DNA of 64,000 nt from Palsa-504 sp963767565 (GTDB taxonomy: Bacteria > Actinomycetota > Actinomycetes > Streptosporangiales > Streptosporangiaceae): positions 1 to 64,000 of the forward strand of contig CAVYEG010000003.1 of assembly GCA_963767565.1 (NCBI GenBank), written 5' to 3'. How positions within the stretch are numbered: position 1 is the stretch's first letter; every line of letters starts with the position of its first letter. This document shows positions 19,786 through 28,492 of the stretch, one piece after another. The notes beneath the pieces are model-generated. The model had not been told where the DNA came from, did not search any database, and saw nothing but the letters and a program-made list of their open reading frames with translations. Both the position numbers and the translations under genes were made by a program.

Positions 19786-20406
19786 GTGACGCGCTGGACC
19801 CGCCGCCTGCTTTTCGGCGCCGTAGCCGTGCTGGTCCCGGCCCTGGCCGGCTGCGAGGCCGGCTACAACGCGCCGACGCTGGCCTACCACCCGGCCTCCA
19901 CCGGGCAGAGCACCATCGTCGACGGCATCGCGATCGACAACGCCTTCGTGCTCGGGCCGCAGCTCAACACGGTGCTGCCGGCCGGCGGCCAGGCCGGGTT
20001 GTTCATGTCGCTGTCCGCGCCGAGCGACGAGCAGCTGACCTCGATCAGCGCGCCGGGCACGGCCAGCTCGGTGCGGCTGATCAAGGGTCCGGTCAACCTG
20101 GGCGCCAACGCGCCGGTGAACCTGGACGGCCCGGCGCCGGAGATCGTGCTCGACGGCCTGACCAGCGCGCTGTCCGGCGGGGAGACGGTCCAGCTGGTGC
20201 TCTACTTCTCCAACACCGGAGCGGTGAGCATCCAGGTCCCGGTGGAGCCGAACGCCTACGACTTCGCCACCTACGCCTCGCCGCCGCCCAGTCCCACGCC
20301 GACCCCGACCCACAAGGCCAAGCCCTCGCCGTCGGCCACGGGTTCGGTCAGCGCGTCTGCCACCGCCACGCCCACCGCCTCGGCCAGCCCGTCGGTCTCG
20401 CCGTAG
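19786..20406 (+). CDS. lpqE: LpqE-like secreted lipoprotein (PCu(A)C/DUF461-like)
   Basis: 206 residues with a lipoprotein signal: positive N-terminus (MTRWTRR), hydrophobic core, lipobox LAGC, so it should be lipidated and anchored outside the membrane. The mature part is a beta-sandwich resembling DUF461/PCu(A)C copper chaperone-like proteins, followed by a ~45-residue Ser/Thr/Pro-rich C-terminal tail. The typical Met/His copper ligands are not obvious, so metal binding is uncertain. In M. tuberculosis lpqE lies next to carD on the opposite strand, as here. GTG start with GGGAGG upstream. Confidence 0.8.
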   Translation: MTRWTRRLLFGAVAVLVPALAGCEAGYNAPTLAYHPASTGQSTIVDGIAIDNAFVLGPQLNTVLPAGGQAGLFMSLSAPSDEQLTSISAPGTASSVRLIKGPVNLGANAPVNLDGPAPEIVLDGLTSALSGGETVQLVLYFSNTGAVSIQVPVEPNAYDFATYASPPPSPTPTPTHKAKPSPSATGSVSASATATPTASASPSVSP

Positions 20407-20432
20407 GCTGCGGCAGGCACCAGCCAGGCTTC

Positions 20433-20460
20433 GTTCGGCGCAAAGACCTTTCTGCCGAAC
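20433..20460. terminator. Hairpin between convergent lpqE and regX3
   Basis: gttcggc (20433-20439) pairs with gccgaac (20454-20460), with aaag/cttt in the loop region able to extend the stem. It lies between two convergent stop codons, so it may end both transcripts. Confidence 0.5.
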
Positions 20461-20478
20461 GGGCCCTGGTGTCAGTAG

Positions 20479-21162
20479 TCATACTGATTCGAACTTGTAG
20501 CCGAGGCCACGCACGGTGACGATGTGCTGCGGGTGAGCCGGGTCGACCTCGATCTTGGCCCGCAGGCGCTTGATGTGCACGTCCAGCGTCTTGGTGTCGC
20601 CCACGTAGTCGGCGCCCCACACCCGGTCGATGAGCTGCATCCGGGTCAGTACCCGGTCGGCGTTGCGCAGCAGCACCTGGAGCAGCTCGAACTCCTTGAG
20701 CGGCAGCTGCACCGGGCCGCCGCGGACGGTGACCACGTGCCGGTCCACGTCCATCCGGACCGGCCCGGACTCCAGCGCCGACTCGGCCACGTCGTCGGGC
20801 TCGCCGCGGCGGCGCAGTACCGCGCGCATCCGGGCGACCAGCTCGCGGGAGGAGAACGGCTTGGTGACGTAGTCGTCGGCGCCGAGTTCCAGCCCGACCA
20901 CCTTGTCGATCTCGCTGTCCTTGGCGGTCAGCATGATCACCGGCACGTTGGACTTCTCCCGCAGCGACCGGCACACCTCGCTGCCGGGCAGGCCGGGCAG
21001 CATCAGGTCGAGCAGGACCAGGTCGGCGCCGGTCCGGTCGAACGTGTCCAGCGCGTCGGGACCGGTCGAGCAGACCGCGACCTCGAAGCCCTCCTTGCGC
21101 AGCAGGTACGAGATGGCGTCGCTGAATGAGTCCTCGTCCTCAACTACCAGCACCCGTGTCAC
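20479..21162 (-). CDS. regX3: RegX3-type response regulator (OmpR/PhoB family)
   Basis: 227 residues from GTG 21162. Receiver domain (about 1-120): acidic pocket VVEDEDS, phospho-acceptor Asp in VLLDLMLPG, Lys in YVTKPF. C-terminal winged helix (about 130-225): FELLQVLLRNADRVLTR and TLDVHIKRLRAKIE. RegX3 with SenX3 controls the phosphate-starvation response in actinobacteria. Starts 10 bp downstream of the kinase gene on the same transcript. Confidence 0.9.
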   Translation of the reverse strand: MTRVLVVEDEDSFSDAISYLLRKEGFEVAVCSTGPDALDTFDRTGADLVLLDLMLPGLPGSEVCRSLREKSNVPVIMLTAKDSEIDKVVGLELGADDYVTKPFSSRELVARMRAVLRRRGEPDDVAESALESGPVRMDVDRHVVTVRGGPVQLPLKEFELLQVLLRNADRVLTRMQLIDRVWGADYVGDTKTLDVHIKRLRAKIEVDPAHPQHIVTVRGLGYKFESV

Positions 21163-21172
21163 TTGATCTCCT

Positions 21173-22288
21173 TTATGCCGCGCCCGTGCTGGCATGATCG
21201 CTTCGCAGCGGAATGAACAGGGTGAACGTCGAGCCGGCGCCTTCGGTGCTGCGCACCGTGACCCGGCCGTTGTGCGCGGCCATCACGTGCTTGACGATGG
21301 CCAGGCCCAGGCCGGTGCCGCCGGTGACCCGCGAGCGCGCCGGGTCGACCCGGTAGAACCGCTCGAAGATCCGTTCCAGGTCGCGTTCGGGGATGCCGAT
21401 GCCCTGGTCGGCCACGCTCAGCTCGGCGTGGCCGTCGCTGGACCGCTTGAGGCAGATGACCACCCGGGTGCGTTCCGGGCTGTAGGCCACCGCATTCTCC
21501 AGCAGGTTGCGCAGCGCGGTGATGAGCAGGTCCTCGTCCCCCAGCACGGACAGGCCGCGGGTGCCGGCCGAGGCGAGCGTGATGCCGCGCGCGTTGGCCT
21601 TCATCCGGCAGCGGTCCAGCGCCTCGGCCACCACCAGGTCCAGGTCGACCGGGTGCGGGTCGGGGACCGGCTCGACGGCCTGGATCCGGGACAGCGTGAT
21701 CAGGTCCTGCACCAGGTTGGTCAGCCGCTGGGCTTCCTGGCGCATCTTGCCCGCGAACCGGCGGACCGCCTCGGCGTCGTCGGCGGCGTCCTCGATGGTC
21801 TCGGCCAGCAGGGCCAGGGCACCCACCGGGGTCTTGAGCTCGTGGCTGGTATTGGCCACGAAGTCCCGCTTGACCTCGTCGACCCGGCGGCTCTCGGTCT
21901 GGTCTTCGGCCAGGACCAGCACCAGCCCGCCGCCGCCCACGGCCGCGCCGAGCGGCGCCACCCGGACCGCGAAGCTGGTCGTCCGGCCGCCGAACCTGGG
22001 CACCGGGACCTCGAACTCGCCTTCCCTGATCTCGCCGTCTCGCCTGACCTGGCGGGCCATGGCGGCCAGCTCGCTGACCATCAGCCGGTCCCCCTTGACC
22101 AGCCCGAAGTCGCGGGCCGCGGCGCTGGCGCGCAGCACCCGGTCGTTGCTGTCCACGACCACGGCCGAGGAGGAGAGCACGGACAGGACGGAGGCGATGC
22201 CGGGAGGCAGCCGGGTGGGCTGACGGGCCGTGCGCAGGCGTGCGTTGCGCGGCCGTGCGGCGGGCCCGCTGCTGGCTCTTATGGCCAT
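21173..22288 (-). CDS. senX3: SenX3-like histidine kinase without visible membrane segments
   Basis: 371 residues. A PAS-like sensor region (~30-130) is followed by the HisKA H-box ANTSHELKTP and the ATP-binding domain (N-box LRNLLENAVAYS, G1 DQGIGIP, G2 GGTGLGLAI). It should phosphorylate the adjacent RegX3. Classical SenX3 has N-terminal membrane helices; here the first 30 residues are Arg-rich and hydrophilic and no helix pair is seen in the upstream frame. The kinase therefore looks cytosolic, or the true 5' end has been lost. Gene order gpm-senX3-regX3 supports the assignment. Confidence 0.87.
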   Translation of the reverse strand: MAIRASSGPAARPRNARLRTARQPTRLPPGIASVLSVLSSSAVVVDSNDRVLRASAAARDFGLVKGDRLMVSELAAMARQVRRDGEIREGEFEVPVPRFGGRTTSFAVRVAPLGAAVGGGGLVLVLAEDQTESRRVDEVKRDFVANTSHELKTPVGALALLAETIEDAADDAEAVRRFAGKMRQEAQRLTNLVQDLITLSRIQAVEPVPDPHPVDLDLVVAEALDRCRMKANARGITLASAGTRGLSVLGDEDLLITALRNLLENAVAYSPERTRVVICLKRSSDGHAELSVADQGIGIPERDLERIFERFYRVDPARSRVTGGTGLGLAIVKHVMAAHNGRVTVRSTEGAGSTFTLFIPLRSDHASTGAA

Positions 22289-22470
22289 GCAATCTCAGTT
22301 GTTCGCGCAGACGAGGGACGTGACCAGTGAAAACTCACGGTTCAATGGTAGGCGGTAAGACCGGTGGGAAAACAGCGGGCCCCGGCTCGCCGGGCGATAT
22401 TCGAGGCATGTTCACCTGGCGGCTAACCGCAGGTAACGTCCGGTTTGCCGCTGCTGCGCCGCGTTGGTGG

Positions 22471-23214
22471 CTACCGGCCCTGGTTTTTCACCGCTTCGGC
22501 GGCTTCGGCGGCGGCTTCGGGGTCGAGGTAGCGGCCGCCGGGCCGGCTGGGCCGGAAGGCGTCGTCGAGCTCGTAGACCAGCGGGATGCCGGTCGGGATG
22601 TTCAGCCCGGCGATGGCCTCGTCGCTGATGCCGTCCAGGTGCTTGACCAGCGCGCGCAGCGAGTTGCCGTGCGCCACGACGAGCACCGTCTCGCCCCGGA
22701 CCAGGTCCGGCACCACCGCGTCGTACCAGTACGGCAGCATGCGGGCCACCACGTCCTTCAGGCACTCGGTGCGCGGCCTGATCTCCGGGGGCAGGGCGGC
22801 GTACCTGGCGTCGCCCGAGGAGGACATCGGGTCGTCGTCCTCGATCGGCGGCGGCGGCACGTCGTAGGAGCGCCGCCACAGCATGAACTGCTCGTCGCCG
22901 AACTCCTGCCTGGTCCGCGCCTTGTCCTTGCCCTGCAGCGCGCCGTAGTGGCGTTCGTTCAGCCGCCAGGAACGCTGCACCGGCAGCCAGAGCAGGCCCG
23001 CCTCGTCCAGCGCGAAGTCGGCGGTCTGGATGGCGCGGGTCAGCACCGAGGTGTGCACCGTGCTCGGGATGACGCCGGAGGTGACCAGCAGCCGGCCGCC
23101 GCGGCGCGCCTCCTGCGCGCCGACCTCGGACAGGCCGACGTCCACCCACCCGGTGAACAGGCCCTTCGAGTTCCACTCGCTCTCGCCGTGCCGGAGCAGC
23201 ACCAGGGTCTTCAT
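22471..23214 (-). CDS. gpmA: 2,3-bisphosphoglycerate-dependent phosphoglycerate mutase
   Basis: 247 residues of the histidine phosphatase superfamily, interconverting 3- and 2-phosphoglycerate in glycolysis. Catalytic His in LVLLRHGESEWN, the acid/base Glu in RLNERHYGALQGK, and the second His in VAHGNSLRALVKHL. Length and motifs are typical of dPGM. Divergent from mshA, with an ATG at 23214. Confidence 0.94.
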   Translation of the reverse strand: MKTLVLLRHGESEWNSKGLFTGWVDVGLSEVGAQEARRGGRLLVTSGVIPSTVHTSVLTRAIQTADFALDEAGLLWLPVQRSWRLNERHYGALQGKDKARTRQEFGDEQFMLWRRSYDVPPPPIEDDDPMSSSGDARYAALPPEIRPRTECLKDVVARMLPYWYDAVVPDLVRGETVLVVAHGNSLRALVKHLDGISDEAIAGLNIPTGIPLVYELDDAFRPSRPGGRYLDPEAAAEAAEAVKNQGR

Positions 23215-23306
23215 GCCGGACAGCCTAGTGGCTGTCCGGCCTGGCCGTCCCGGCGCGGCCGGCCGGGCCGGGGAACAGGCGGCGGCACCGCGCGGTTGGT
23301 TAGAGC

Positions 23307-24611
23307 GTGCCTCAAGTGCCGCGAATCAGCCCGCAACGGCGCAGGTCCGACGTCCCCAGGCGGATCGCGACCATCAGCCTGCACACCTCCCCGCTCGACC
23401 AGCCGGGCACGGGCGACGCGGGCGGGCTCAACGTCTACGTGGTCGAGGTGTCCAAGCGGCTGGCCGAGCGCGGCATCGAGGTCGAGATCTTCACCCGCGC
23501 GGTATGCCCGGACACGCCGCCCGCCGTCGAGCTGGTGCCCGGCGTGCTGGTCCGCAACGTGGTGGCCGGACCGTTCGAGGAGCTGGACAAGAACGCGCTG
23601 CCCGGGCAGATCTGCCCGTTCACGTTCGGGGTGCTGCGCACCGAGGCCGCCTACGAGCCCGGCCGGTACGACCTGCTGCACGCGCACTACTGGCTGTCCG
23701 GCCAGGTGGCCGCGGTGGCGGCCGAGCGCTGGGGAGTGCCGCTGATCCAGTCCATGCACACCCTGGGCAAGGTCAAGAACCTGGCCCTGGCCAGCGGCGA
23801 CTGCGCCGAGCCCGCGGCCCGGATCCGCGGCGAGGGCGAGGTCATCGCGGCCGCCGACCGGCTGGTGGCCAACACCGCCGAGGAGGCGCGCCAGCTGATC
23901 GAGCTGTACGGCGCCGACCCGTGGCGGGTCGAGACGGTCAACCCCGGCGTGGACCTGTCGGTGTTCCGGCCCGGCTCGGCGGCGGCGGCACGGGCCCGGC
24001 TCGGGCTGCCCGCCGACGCGGTGGTGCTGGTGTTCGCCGGGCGGATCCAGCCGCTGAAGGGCCCCGACATCGTGCTGCACGCCGCGGCCTCGCTGCTGCG
24101 GGCCTGCCCGTCGCTGGCGGACCGGCTGGTCGTGGTCTTCGTGGGCGGACCGAGCGGGTCCGAGGTGGGCGCGCCGGGCCGGCTTTCCGGCCTGGCCCAG
24201 GGGCTGGGCATCGCTTCGGCGGTGCGGCTCGAGCCGCCCTGCCCGCAGCGGGAGCTGGCCGACTGGTACCGGGCCGCAGATGTCGTGCTGGTGCCGTCGC
24301 ACTCGGAGTCGTTCGGCCTGGTGGCGCTGGAGGCTCAGGCCTGCGGCACGCCGGTGGTGGCGGCCGCCGTGGGGGGCTTGCGCACGGTAGTGCGGGACGG
24401 GTACTCCGGCGTGCTGGTCGACGGGCACGACCCGATGTCGTACGCGCGGGTGCTGGCCGAGCTGTGCGCGGCGCCGGACCGGCGGGCGGAGCTGTCGCGG
24501 GGCGCGGTGGCGCACGCGTCGGCGTTCGACTGGCCCGCCACCGCGGACCGGCTCATCGACGTGTATACCGGAGCCATGAACGAGGCAGCAGCGACAGCGG
24601 TCGGCGCATGA
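23307..24611 (+). CDS. mshA: D-inositol-3-phosphate glycosyltransferase (mycothiol synthesis)
   Basis: 434 residues, GT4 family, GT-B fold. The N-terminal acceptor domain carries GDAGGLNVYVVE; the C-terminal UDP-GlcNAc domain has FAGRIQPLKGPD and the EX7E-type HSESFGLVALEAQACGTPVV. It transfers GlcNAc from UDP-GlcNAc to inositol 3-phosphate, the first step of mycothiol synthesis, a hallmark of Actinomycetota. GTG start at 23307. Its stop overlaps the next gene's ATG (ATGA). Confidence 0.93.
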   Translation: MPQVPRISPQRRRSDVPRRIATISLHTSPLDQPGTGDAGGLNVYVVEVSKRLAERGIEVEIFTRAVCPDTPPAVELVPGVLVRNVVAGPFEELDKNALPGQICPFTFGVLRTEAAYEPGRYDLLHAHYWLSGQVAAVAAERWGVPLIQSMHTLGKVKNLALASGDCAEPAARIRGEGEVIAAADRLVANTAEEARQLIELYGADPWRVETVNPGVDLSVFRPGSAAAARARLGLPADAVVLVFAGRIQPLKGPDIVLHAAASLLRACPSLADRLVVVFVGGPSGSEVGAPGRLSGLAQGLGIASAVRLEPPCPQRELADWYRAADVVLVPSHSESFGLVALEAQACGTPVVAAAVGGLRTVVRDGYSGVLVDGHDPMSYARVLAELCAAPDRRAELSRGAVAHASAFDWPATADRLIDVYTGAMNEAAATAVGA

Positions 24612-25108
24612 GCGCCAGTGCGGAGCCCGCGGCGGCGGCCGTGGCGGCGGCGCTGGATGAGCTGGGGCTGAGCTACGAGAACCCGCAGCCGGGGGCGTTC
24701 CTGGTCCGGCTGGAGGGCCAGCACAAGCTGGCCACGATGACCTGGCTGATCGCCGGGTCGCACAGCCTGAGCGTGGAGGCGTTCTTCTGCCGCCAGCCGG
24801 ATGAGAACCACGAGGCGTTCTACCGGTTCCTGCTGGAGCGCAACGGCCGCATGTACGGGGTCCACTTCAGCCTGGACCCGGCGGGCGACGTGTACCTGAC
24901 CGGCCGGCTGCCGCTGAGCGGGATCGGCGCGGCCGACATCGACCAGCTGCTCGGCTGCGTGCTCAGCTACGCCGACGACAACTTCGACACCGCGCTGGAG
25001 CTCGGCTTCGCCAACGCGATCCGCCGGGAATGGGCCTGGCGGGCCAAGCGCGGCGAGAGCCTGGCCAACCTGCGCGCCTTCGCCCGCTTCGCCGACCCCG
25101 ACCGCTGA
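24608..25108 (+). CDS. YbjN-domain protein
   Basis: 166 residues with the YbjN/T3SS-chaperone-like fold: LDELGLSYENPQPGAFLVRL, then HSLSVEAFFCRQPDENHEAF and a helical C-terminus. The homologue sits directly after mshA in M. tuberculosis (Rv0487) and in streptomycetes. Overlaps mshA by 4 bp, so translation is coupled. Molecular function unknown; these proteins are usually cytosolic and chaperone-like. Confidence 0.85.
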   Translation: MSASAEPAAAAVAAALDELGLSYENPQPGAFLVRLEGQHKLATMTWLIAGSHSLSVEAFFCRQPDENHEAFYRFLLERNGRMYGVHFSLDPAGDVYLTGRLPLSGIGAADIDQLLGCVLSYADDNFDTALELGFANAIRREWAWRAKRGESLANLRAFARFADPDR

Positions 25109-25245
25109 GATTTGCGGAGCTGGGCAGCCAGGGGCTAGGTGCGGGTTTGGCGGGGCGAGCGGGCGGGATCGTTCGGCAGGATTACGGGAGGCGAGCCCGG
25201 TGCGGCGGGGAGGGTCCAGCGGGACGGATGTGGCGGCCCGCATTC

Positions 25246-25274
25246 GCGCCGCCTATTAAAGGGCGCCGCCTATT
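25246..25274. promoter_or_regulatory. 12-bp direct repeat upstream of blaI
   Basis: gcgccgcctatt occurs at 25246-25257 and again at 25263-25274, 17 bp apart, 33 bp before the blaI GTG. Its position suggests an operator or promoter duplication; BlaI often autoregulates, but BlaI sites are normally dyads, so the link is tentative. Confidence 0.3.
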
Positions 25275-25306
25275 CGATAGCCCGCATAACGGGTACATTG
25301 ACGACC

Positions 25307-25687
25307 GTGAACCGGTTGGGTGATCTTGAACGTGCCATCATGGACGTGCTCTGGGAAACCGACGAACCTCTCACGGTGCGAGAGGTCAGTGCTAGGCTGA
25401 CCGAACGTAACCTAGCTCACACCACCGTGATGACGGTGCTCGACAGGCTCGCCAAGAAGGGCTTCGCCAGGAGGCAGCGGGACGGGCGGGCTTGGCGCTA
25501 TTGTCCTGCCGCAACCCGCGAAACTTACGTCACCGAACTCATGCTGTCCGCGCTGGATCAGACCGGTGACCGCACGGCCGCCTTGACGCGGTTCGCCCAG
25601 TCCGTCTCCGGCGTCGAGGCAGACGTGCTGCGCGACGCCCTGGAACTGATCGAAGGTGACAGCGGAGGAGATGAACGGTCCGGCTGA
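25307..25687 (+). CDS. blaI: BlaI/MecI family transcriptional repressor
   Basis: 126 residues, winged-helix repressor: NRLGDLERAIMDVLWETDEP, then VREVSARL and TTVMTVLDRLAKKGF with the wing RRQRDGRAWRY. The C-terminal helices mediate dimerisation and contain the usual protease-sensitive zone. GTG at 25307 is chosen because the family begins just there; the longer frame has no homology. It overlaps the M56 peptidase gene, the classical BlaI-BlaR1 partner arrangement, here without a beta-lactamase next to it. Confidence 0.9.
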   Translation: MNRLGDLERAIMDVLWETDEPLTVREVSARLTERNLAHTTVMTVLDRLAKKGFARRQRDGRAWRYCPAATRETYVTELMLSALDQTGDRTAALTRFAQSVSGVEADVLRDALELIEGDSGGDERSG

Positions 25688-26627
25688 CGCGGCGCTGCTC
25701 GCCGCGGTCGCCATCGGGAGCGTGCTCGGAGCTTCGGCGCTGGCGCAGGCCAGCTGGCCGCGCCGCTCGCCGGCCGCGGCCATCTTGCTCTGGCAGGCCC
25801 TCGGGCTGGCCGCGGGGCTGGCCGCCGTCGGCACGCTGGTCAGCCTGAGCCTGCCGGGCGACAGCCTGGGCGTGGCCCGTTCCATCCTGCACCTCGGCAG
25901 CGTCTTCCCCGCCGACGCGTTCCGAATCCCGGCGGCCTTCGGCCCGGTCAGCATCCTGCCCGCCATGCTGCTCCTGGTCCGGATGGCCTGCCTGGCCGCG
26001 GGCCTGGCCCTGCTGGCCTCGCTGTGCTGGGTGCTCATCGCCGCCTCGGCGGCGGCGCTGCAGGCCCGGCGGCGGCAGCGGGCCCTGCTGGCCCTGCTGG
26101 CCCACGGCGACCCGAAGGTGCCCGGCGCGCTGGTCGTCGACTACCCCACCGTCGCGGCCTACTGCCTGCCCGGGCTGCGCTCTCGGCTCGTGGTGCTCAG
26201 CGTGGGCACGCTGGAGCTGCTCGGCCGGCGCGAGCTGGCCGCGGTGCTGGCGCACGAGCACGCGCACCTGCGCGAGCGGCATGACCTGGTGCTGCTGCCG
26301 TTCAGCGCGCTGCGCCGGGCGTTCCCGCGCTCGGCGATCTGCGGCCAGTCGCACCGCGCGGTGGCGCTGCTGGTGGAGATGCTGGCCGACGACCATTCGC
26401 TGCGGGGGCGTCCGCCCCGCGAGCTGGTGTCGGCCCTGGTGCGGTTCGGCACGGCCGGGACCTGCCCGGCGCCGGCCGGAGCGCTGGCCGCCGGCGAGGG
26501 CGAGGTGGCGGCCCGGGTGGCCCGGCTGCTGCAGCCCGTGCGGCCGCTGCCCATGGCGGCGAGCGCGGGCGTATGCTGCACCGCGGCGCTGCTGGTCGCG
26601 GCGACGATCGCGCTGCTCGTCATCTGA
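25671..26627 (+). CDS. M56 family membrane metalloprotease (BlaR1-like)
   Basis: About 318 residues from ATG 25671 (GTG 25656 is possible). Four hydrophobic segments: ~10-25, 40-60, 95-130 and the C-terminus (TAALLVAATIALLVI). The zinc signature HEHAH lies in VLAHEHAHLRERHD on the cytoplasmic loop. There is no penicillin-binding sensor domain, as in many actinobacterial M56 proteins. It probably cleaves the repressor encoded by the overlapping upstream gene; the inducing signal is unknown. Confidence 0.87.
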   Translation: MNGPADAALLAAVAIGSVLGASALAQASWPRRSPAAAILLWQALGLAAGLAAVGTLVSLSLPGDSLGVARSILHLGSVFPADAFRIPAAFGPVSILPAMLLLVRMACLAAGLALLASLCWVLIAASAAALQARRRQRALLALLAHGDPKVPGALVVDYPTVAAYCLPGLRSRLVVLSVGTLELLGRRELAAVLAHEHAHLRERHDLVLLPFSALRRAFPRSAICGQSHRAVALLVEMLADDHSLRGRPPRELVSALVRFGTAGTCPAPAGALAAGEGEVAARVARLLQPVRPLPMAASAGVCCTAALLVAATIALLVI

Positions 26628-26633
26628 GCAGCG

Positions 26634-26683
26634 CCGCTGTTACGGGGCCGCTGTTACGGGGCCGCTGTTACGGGGCCGCTGTT
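26634..26683. repeat. 14-bp tandem repeat, 3.5 copies
   Basis: ccgctgttacgggg is repeated three times (26634-26675) plus half a unit, between the convergent ends of the M56 and DUF2516 genes. No spacers and no dyad, so it is neither a CRISPR nor an obvious terminator. Likely a slippage-prone minisatellite. Confidence 0.85.
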
Positions 26684-27026
26684 ACCAGGGGCCGTACGGG
26701 CCCGAGCTGCTGCCCCCGCCGCCGTTGCGGAAGTCCTTCACCTTGGGCCGGACGTCGGCCAGGTAGATGGCCGCCGCCACGAACGCCGCGACGGTCAGGA
26801 TGGACGTCGGGCCGATCTTGTACACCACGCCGGCCAGCCCGACCACCGCGGCCACGCCCAGGATGATCAGCCACAGCTGCTTGGTCTGCTTGCCGGTCGC
26901 CACGAAGGCCGGGCCGGGCCGGCGGATGGCGTCGATGAAGGCCCAGGCCTCCACGATGAACGCGGCGGCACCGAGGACGAGGAAGAAGTCGTTAAGCGGG
27001 GTATAAGCACCGAACACGGAACTCAC
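26682..27026 (-). CDS. DUF2516 family small membrane protein
   Basis: About 114 residues from GTG 27026. Three hydrophobic segments: FFLVLGAAAFIVEAWAFI, LWLIILGVAAVVGLAGVVY and ILTVAAFVAAAIYLADV. The short Gly/Ser tail ends GPYGPW. Conserved in actinobacteria next to the XRE-type regulator, whose stop lies 1 bp upstream; co-transcription is nearly certain. Function unknown. Confidence 0.85.
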   Translation of the reverse strand: MSSVFGAYTPLNDFFLVLGAAAFIVEAWAFIDAIRRPGPAFVATGKQTKQLWLIILGVAAVVGLAGVVYKIGPTSILTVAAFVAAAIYLADVRPKVKDFRNGGGGSSSGPYGPW

Positions 27027-27027
27027 G

Positions 27028-27603
27028 CTACCCAATCGGAGGTATGTTCTGGCCGGAAATCACATCCGGGTCAGCTGAGAGATCGGCCGCCGGGTTCGGG
27101 GTCCCCGGATCCGATGAGTGCTCCTGGCCGGAGCCTGCGGTTTCGTCAGGGTCTGCTGCGGTGGCTGCGGCCTGCGCCGCTAGCGCGGCCTGCGCGGCCT
27201 GCGCGGCCTGTTCGGCTCTGGCGGCCTGTTCGGCGGCCGCCTGGGCCGCGGCCTCGGCGGCGGCCGCGTTCTCCTTGCGGAACGACTCGTAGATCTCGAC
27301 CAGGACCTGCTTCTGCCGCTCCGACAGCTCGCCGTCGGCCAGCAGGGCCGAACGGACCCCGGTATCGGCCGGCCGGTCTTCCAGGATCCCGGCCTGCACG
27401 TAGAGCGCCTCGGCGGAGATGCGCAGCCCCTTGGCGATCTGCTGCAGGATGTCCGCGCTCGGCTTGCGCAGGCCACGCTCGATCTGGCTCAGGTACGGGT
27501 TGGACACGCCGGCCGCCTGCGCCAGCTGGCGCATGGAGATCCTGGCCTGCTCCCGCTGCTCCCTGATGTAATCGCCGATCGACTTCACGGTCTCGTTACG
27601 CAT
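27028..27603 (-). CDS. XRE-family helix-turn-helix protein with Ala-rich tail
   Basis: 191 residues. HTH_3 domain at about 8-65 (RISMRQLAQAAGVSNPYLSQ, then IERGLRKPSADILQQIAKGL), then a short conserved segment around RQKQVLVEIYES and a long Ala/Glu-rich region (~110-150) likely to form a helix. The tail is acidic and disordered. Common in actinobacteria beside DUF2516; target genes unknown. Confidence 0.88.
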   Translation of the reverse strand: MRNETVKSIGDYIREQREQARISMRQLAQAAGVSNPYLSQIERGLRKPSADILQQIAKGLRISAEALYVQAGILEDRPADTGVRSALLADGELSERQKQVLVEIYESFRKENAAAAEAAAQAAAEQAARAEQAAQAAQAALAAQAAATAADPDETAGSGQEHSSDPGTPNPAADLSADPDVISGQNIPPIG

Positions 27604-27642
27604 GCTTTCATCATGCCACCAGGTGCTTGCAATTGCGAACCA

Positions 27643-28482
27643 TCAGCAAGCACCTGTGCGGTCCGGGATGCCGAGGAAGGCGCGGGCGTCGGCGGGGGGC
27701 ATGGGCGGACGCTGGGCCAGCCGGGCCGCGGCCGCGGCTCGCTCGACCAGTTCGGCGTTGCGGGCCACCGGGCGGCCCCGGGCGTAGGTCAGCGTGTCCT
27801 CCATGCCGACCCGCAGGTGGCCGCCGGCCCCGAGCGCGCCGAACAGCACGGGCAGCGTGGTCCGGCCGATGCCGGTGGCCGACCAGGTGGCGCCGGGCGG
27901 CAGCGCGGCCGCCGCGGCGGCCAGCGTGGCCACGTCCCCCGCCATGCCGCCGGGCACGCCCATGACCAGGTCGCAGTGCACGTGCCCGCCTGCCGGCGGC
28001 CCGCAGGAGGCGAGCAGCCGGTGCAGGGCGGCCACGTGGCCCAGGTCGAACAGCTCGAACTCCGGGACCACCTGCCGCTCCTGAGTCAGCTGGTACAGGT
28101 CCTTGATGAACGGCCAGGGGTTGGTGAACACGTCGTCCCCGAAGTTGACCGTGCCGCAGGTCAGCGAGCAGGCGTCCGGGGCGGCGTCGAGCACGGCCAG
28201 CCGGGCGGCGAAGCTGTCGGTCACGGCGCCGCCGGTGGACAGCTGGACGATGAGGCCGGTGCCCTCGCGCAGCGCGGTCACGGTGTCGGTGAGCCGGCCG
28301 ACGTCCAGCGTGGGCCGGGCCGCGTCGTCCCTGATGTGCACGTGGATGACCGCGGCGCCCGCGGCCTCGCATTCCTTGGCCGTGACGACCAGCTCGTCCA
28401 GGGTCACCGGGAGGCCGGGGGCCGCCGACTTTTCCGCCTCGGCGCCGGTGGGCGCCACCGTGATGAGGGTCTGGGCTGCCAT
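27643..28482 (-). CDS. BKACE (DUF849) beta-keto acid cleavage enzyme
   Basis: 279 residues, TIM-barrel zinc enzyme of the family that cleaves beta-keto acids with acetyl-CoA to acetoacetate and an acyl-CoA. Zinc ligands are expected in VIHVHIRDD (His-x-His) and in the Glu of VVPEFELFDLG; the C-terminal part VGMEDTLTYARGRPVARNAE is typical. The substrate is not predictable, as the family has many specificities. Pairs with the following sugar-isomerase-like gene (10 bp away, same strand). Confidence 0.85.
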   Translation of the reverse strand: MAAQTLITVAPTGAEAEKSAAPGLPVTLDELVVTAKECEAAGAAVIHVHIRDDAARPTLDVGRLTDTVTALREGTGLIVQLSTGGAVTDSFAARLAVLDAAPDACSLTCGTVNFGDDVFTNPWPFIKDLYQLTQERQVVPEFELFDLGHVAALHRLLASCGPPAGGHVHCDLVMGVPGGMAGDVATLAAAAAALPPGATWSATGIGRTTLPVLFGALGAGGHLRVGMEDTLTYARGRPVARNAELVERAAAAARLAQRPPMPPADARAFLGIPDRTGAC

Positions 28483-28492
28483 GGCAAGCAGA

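Noticed and set aside
26634..26683. Tandem 14-bp repeats as a CRISPR array
   Set aside because: No spacers and units too short; a simple minisatellite.
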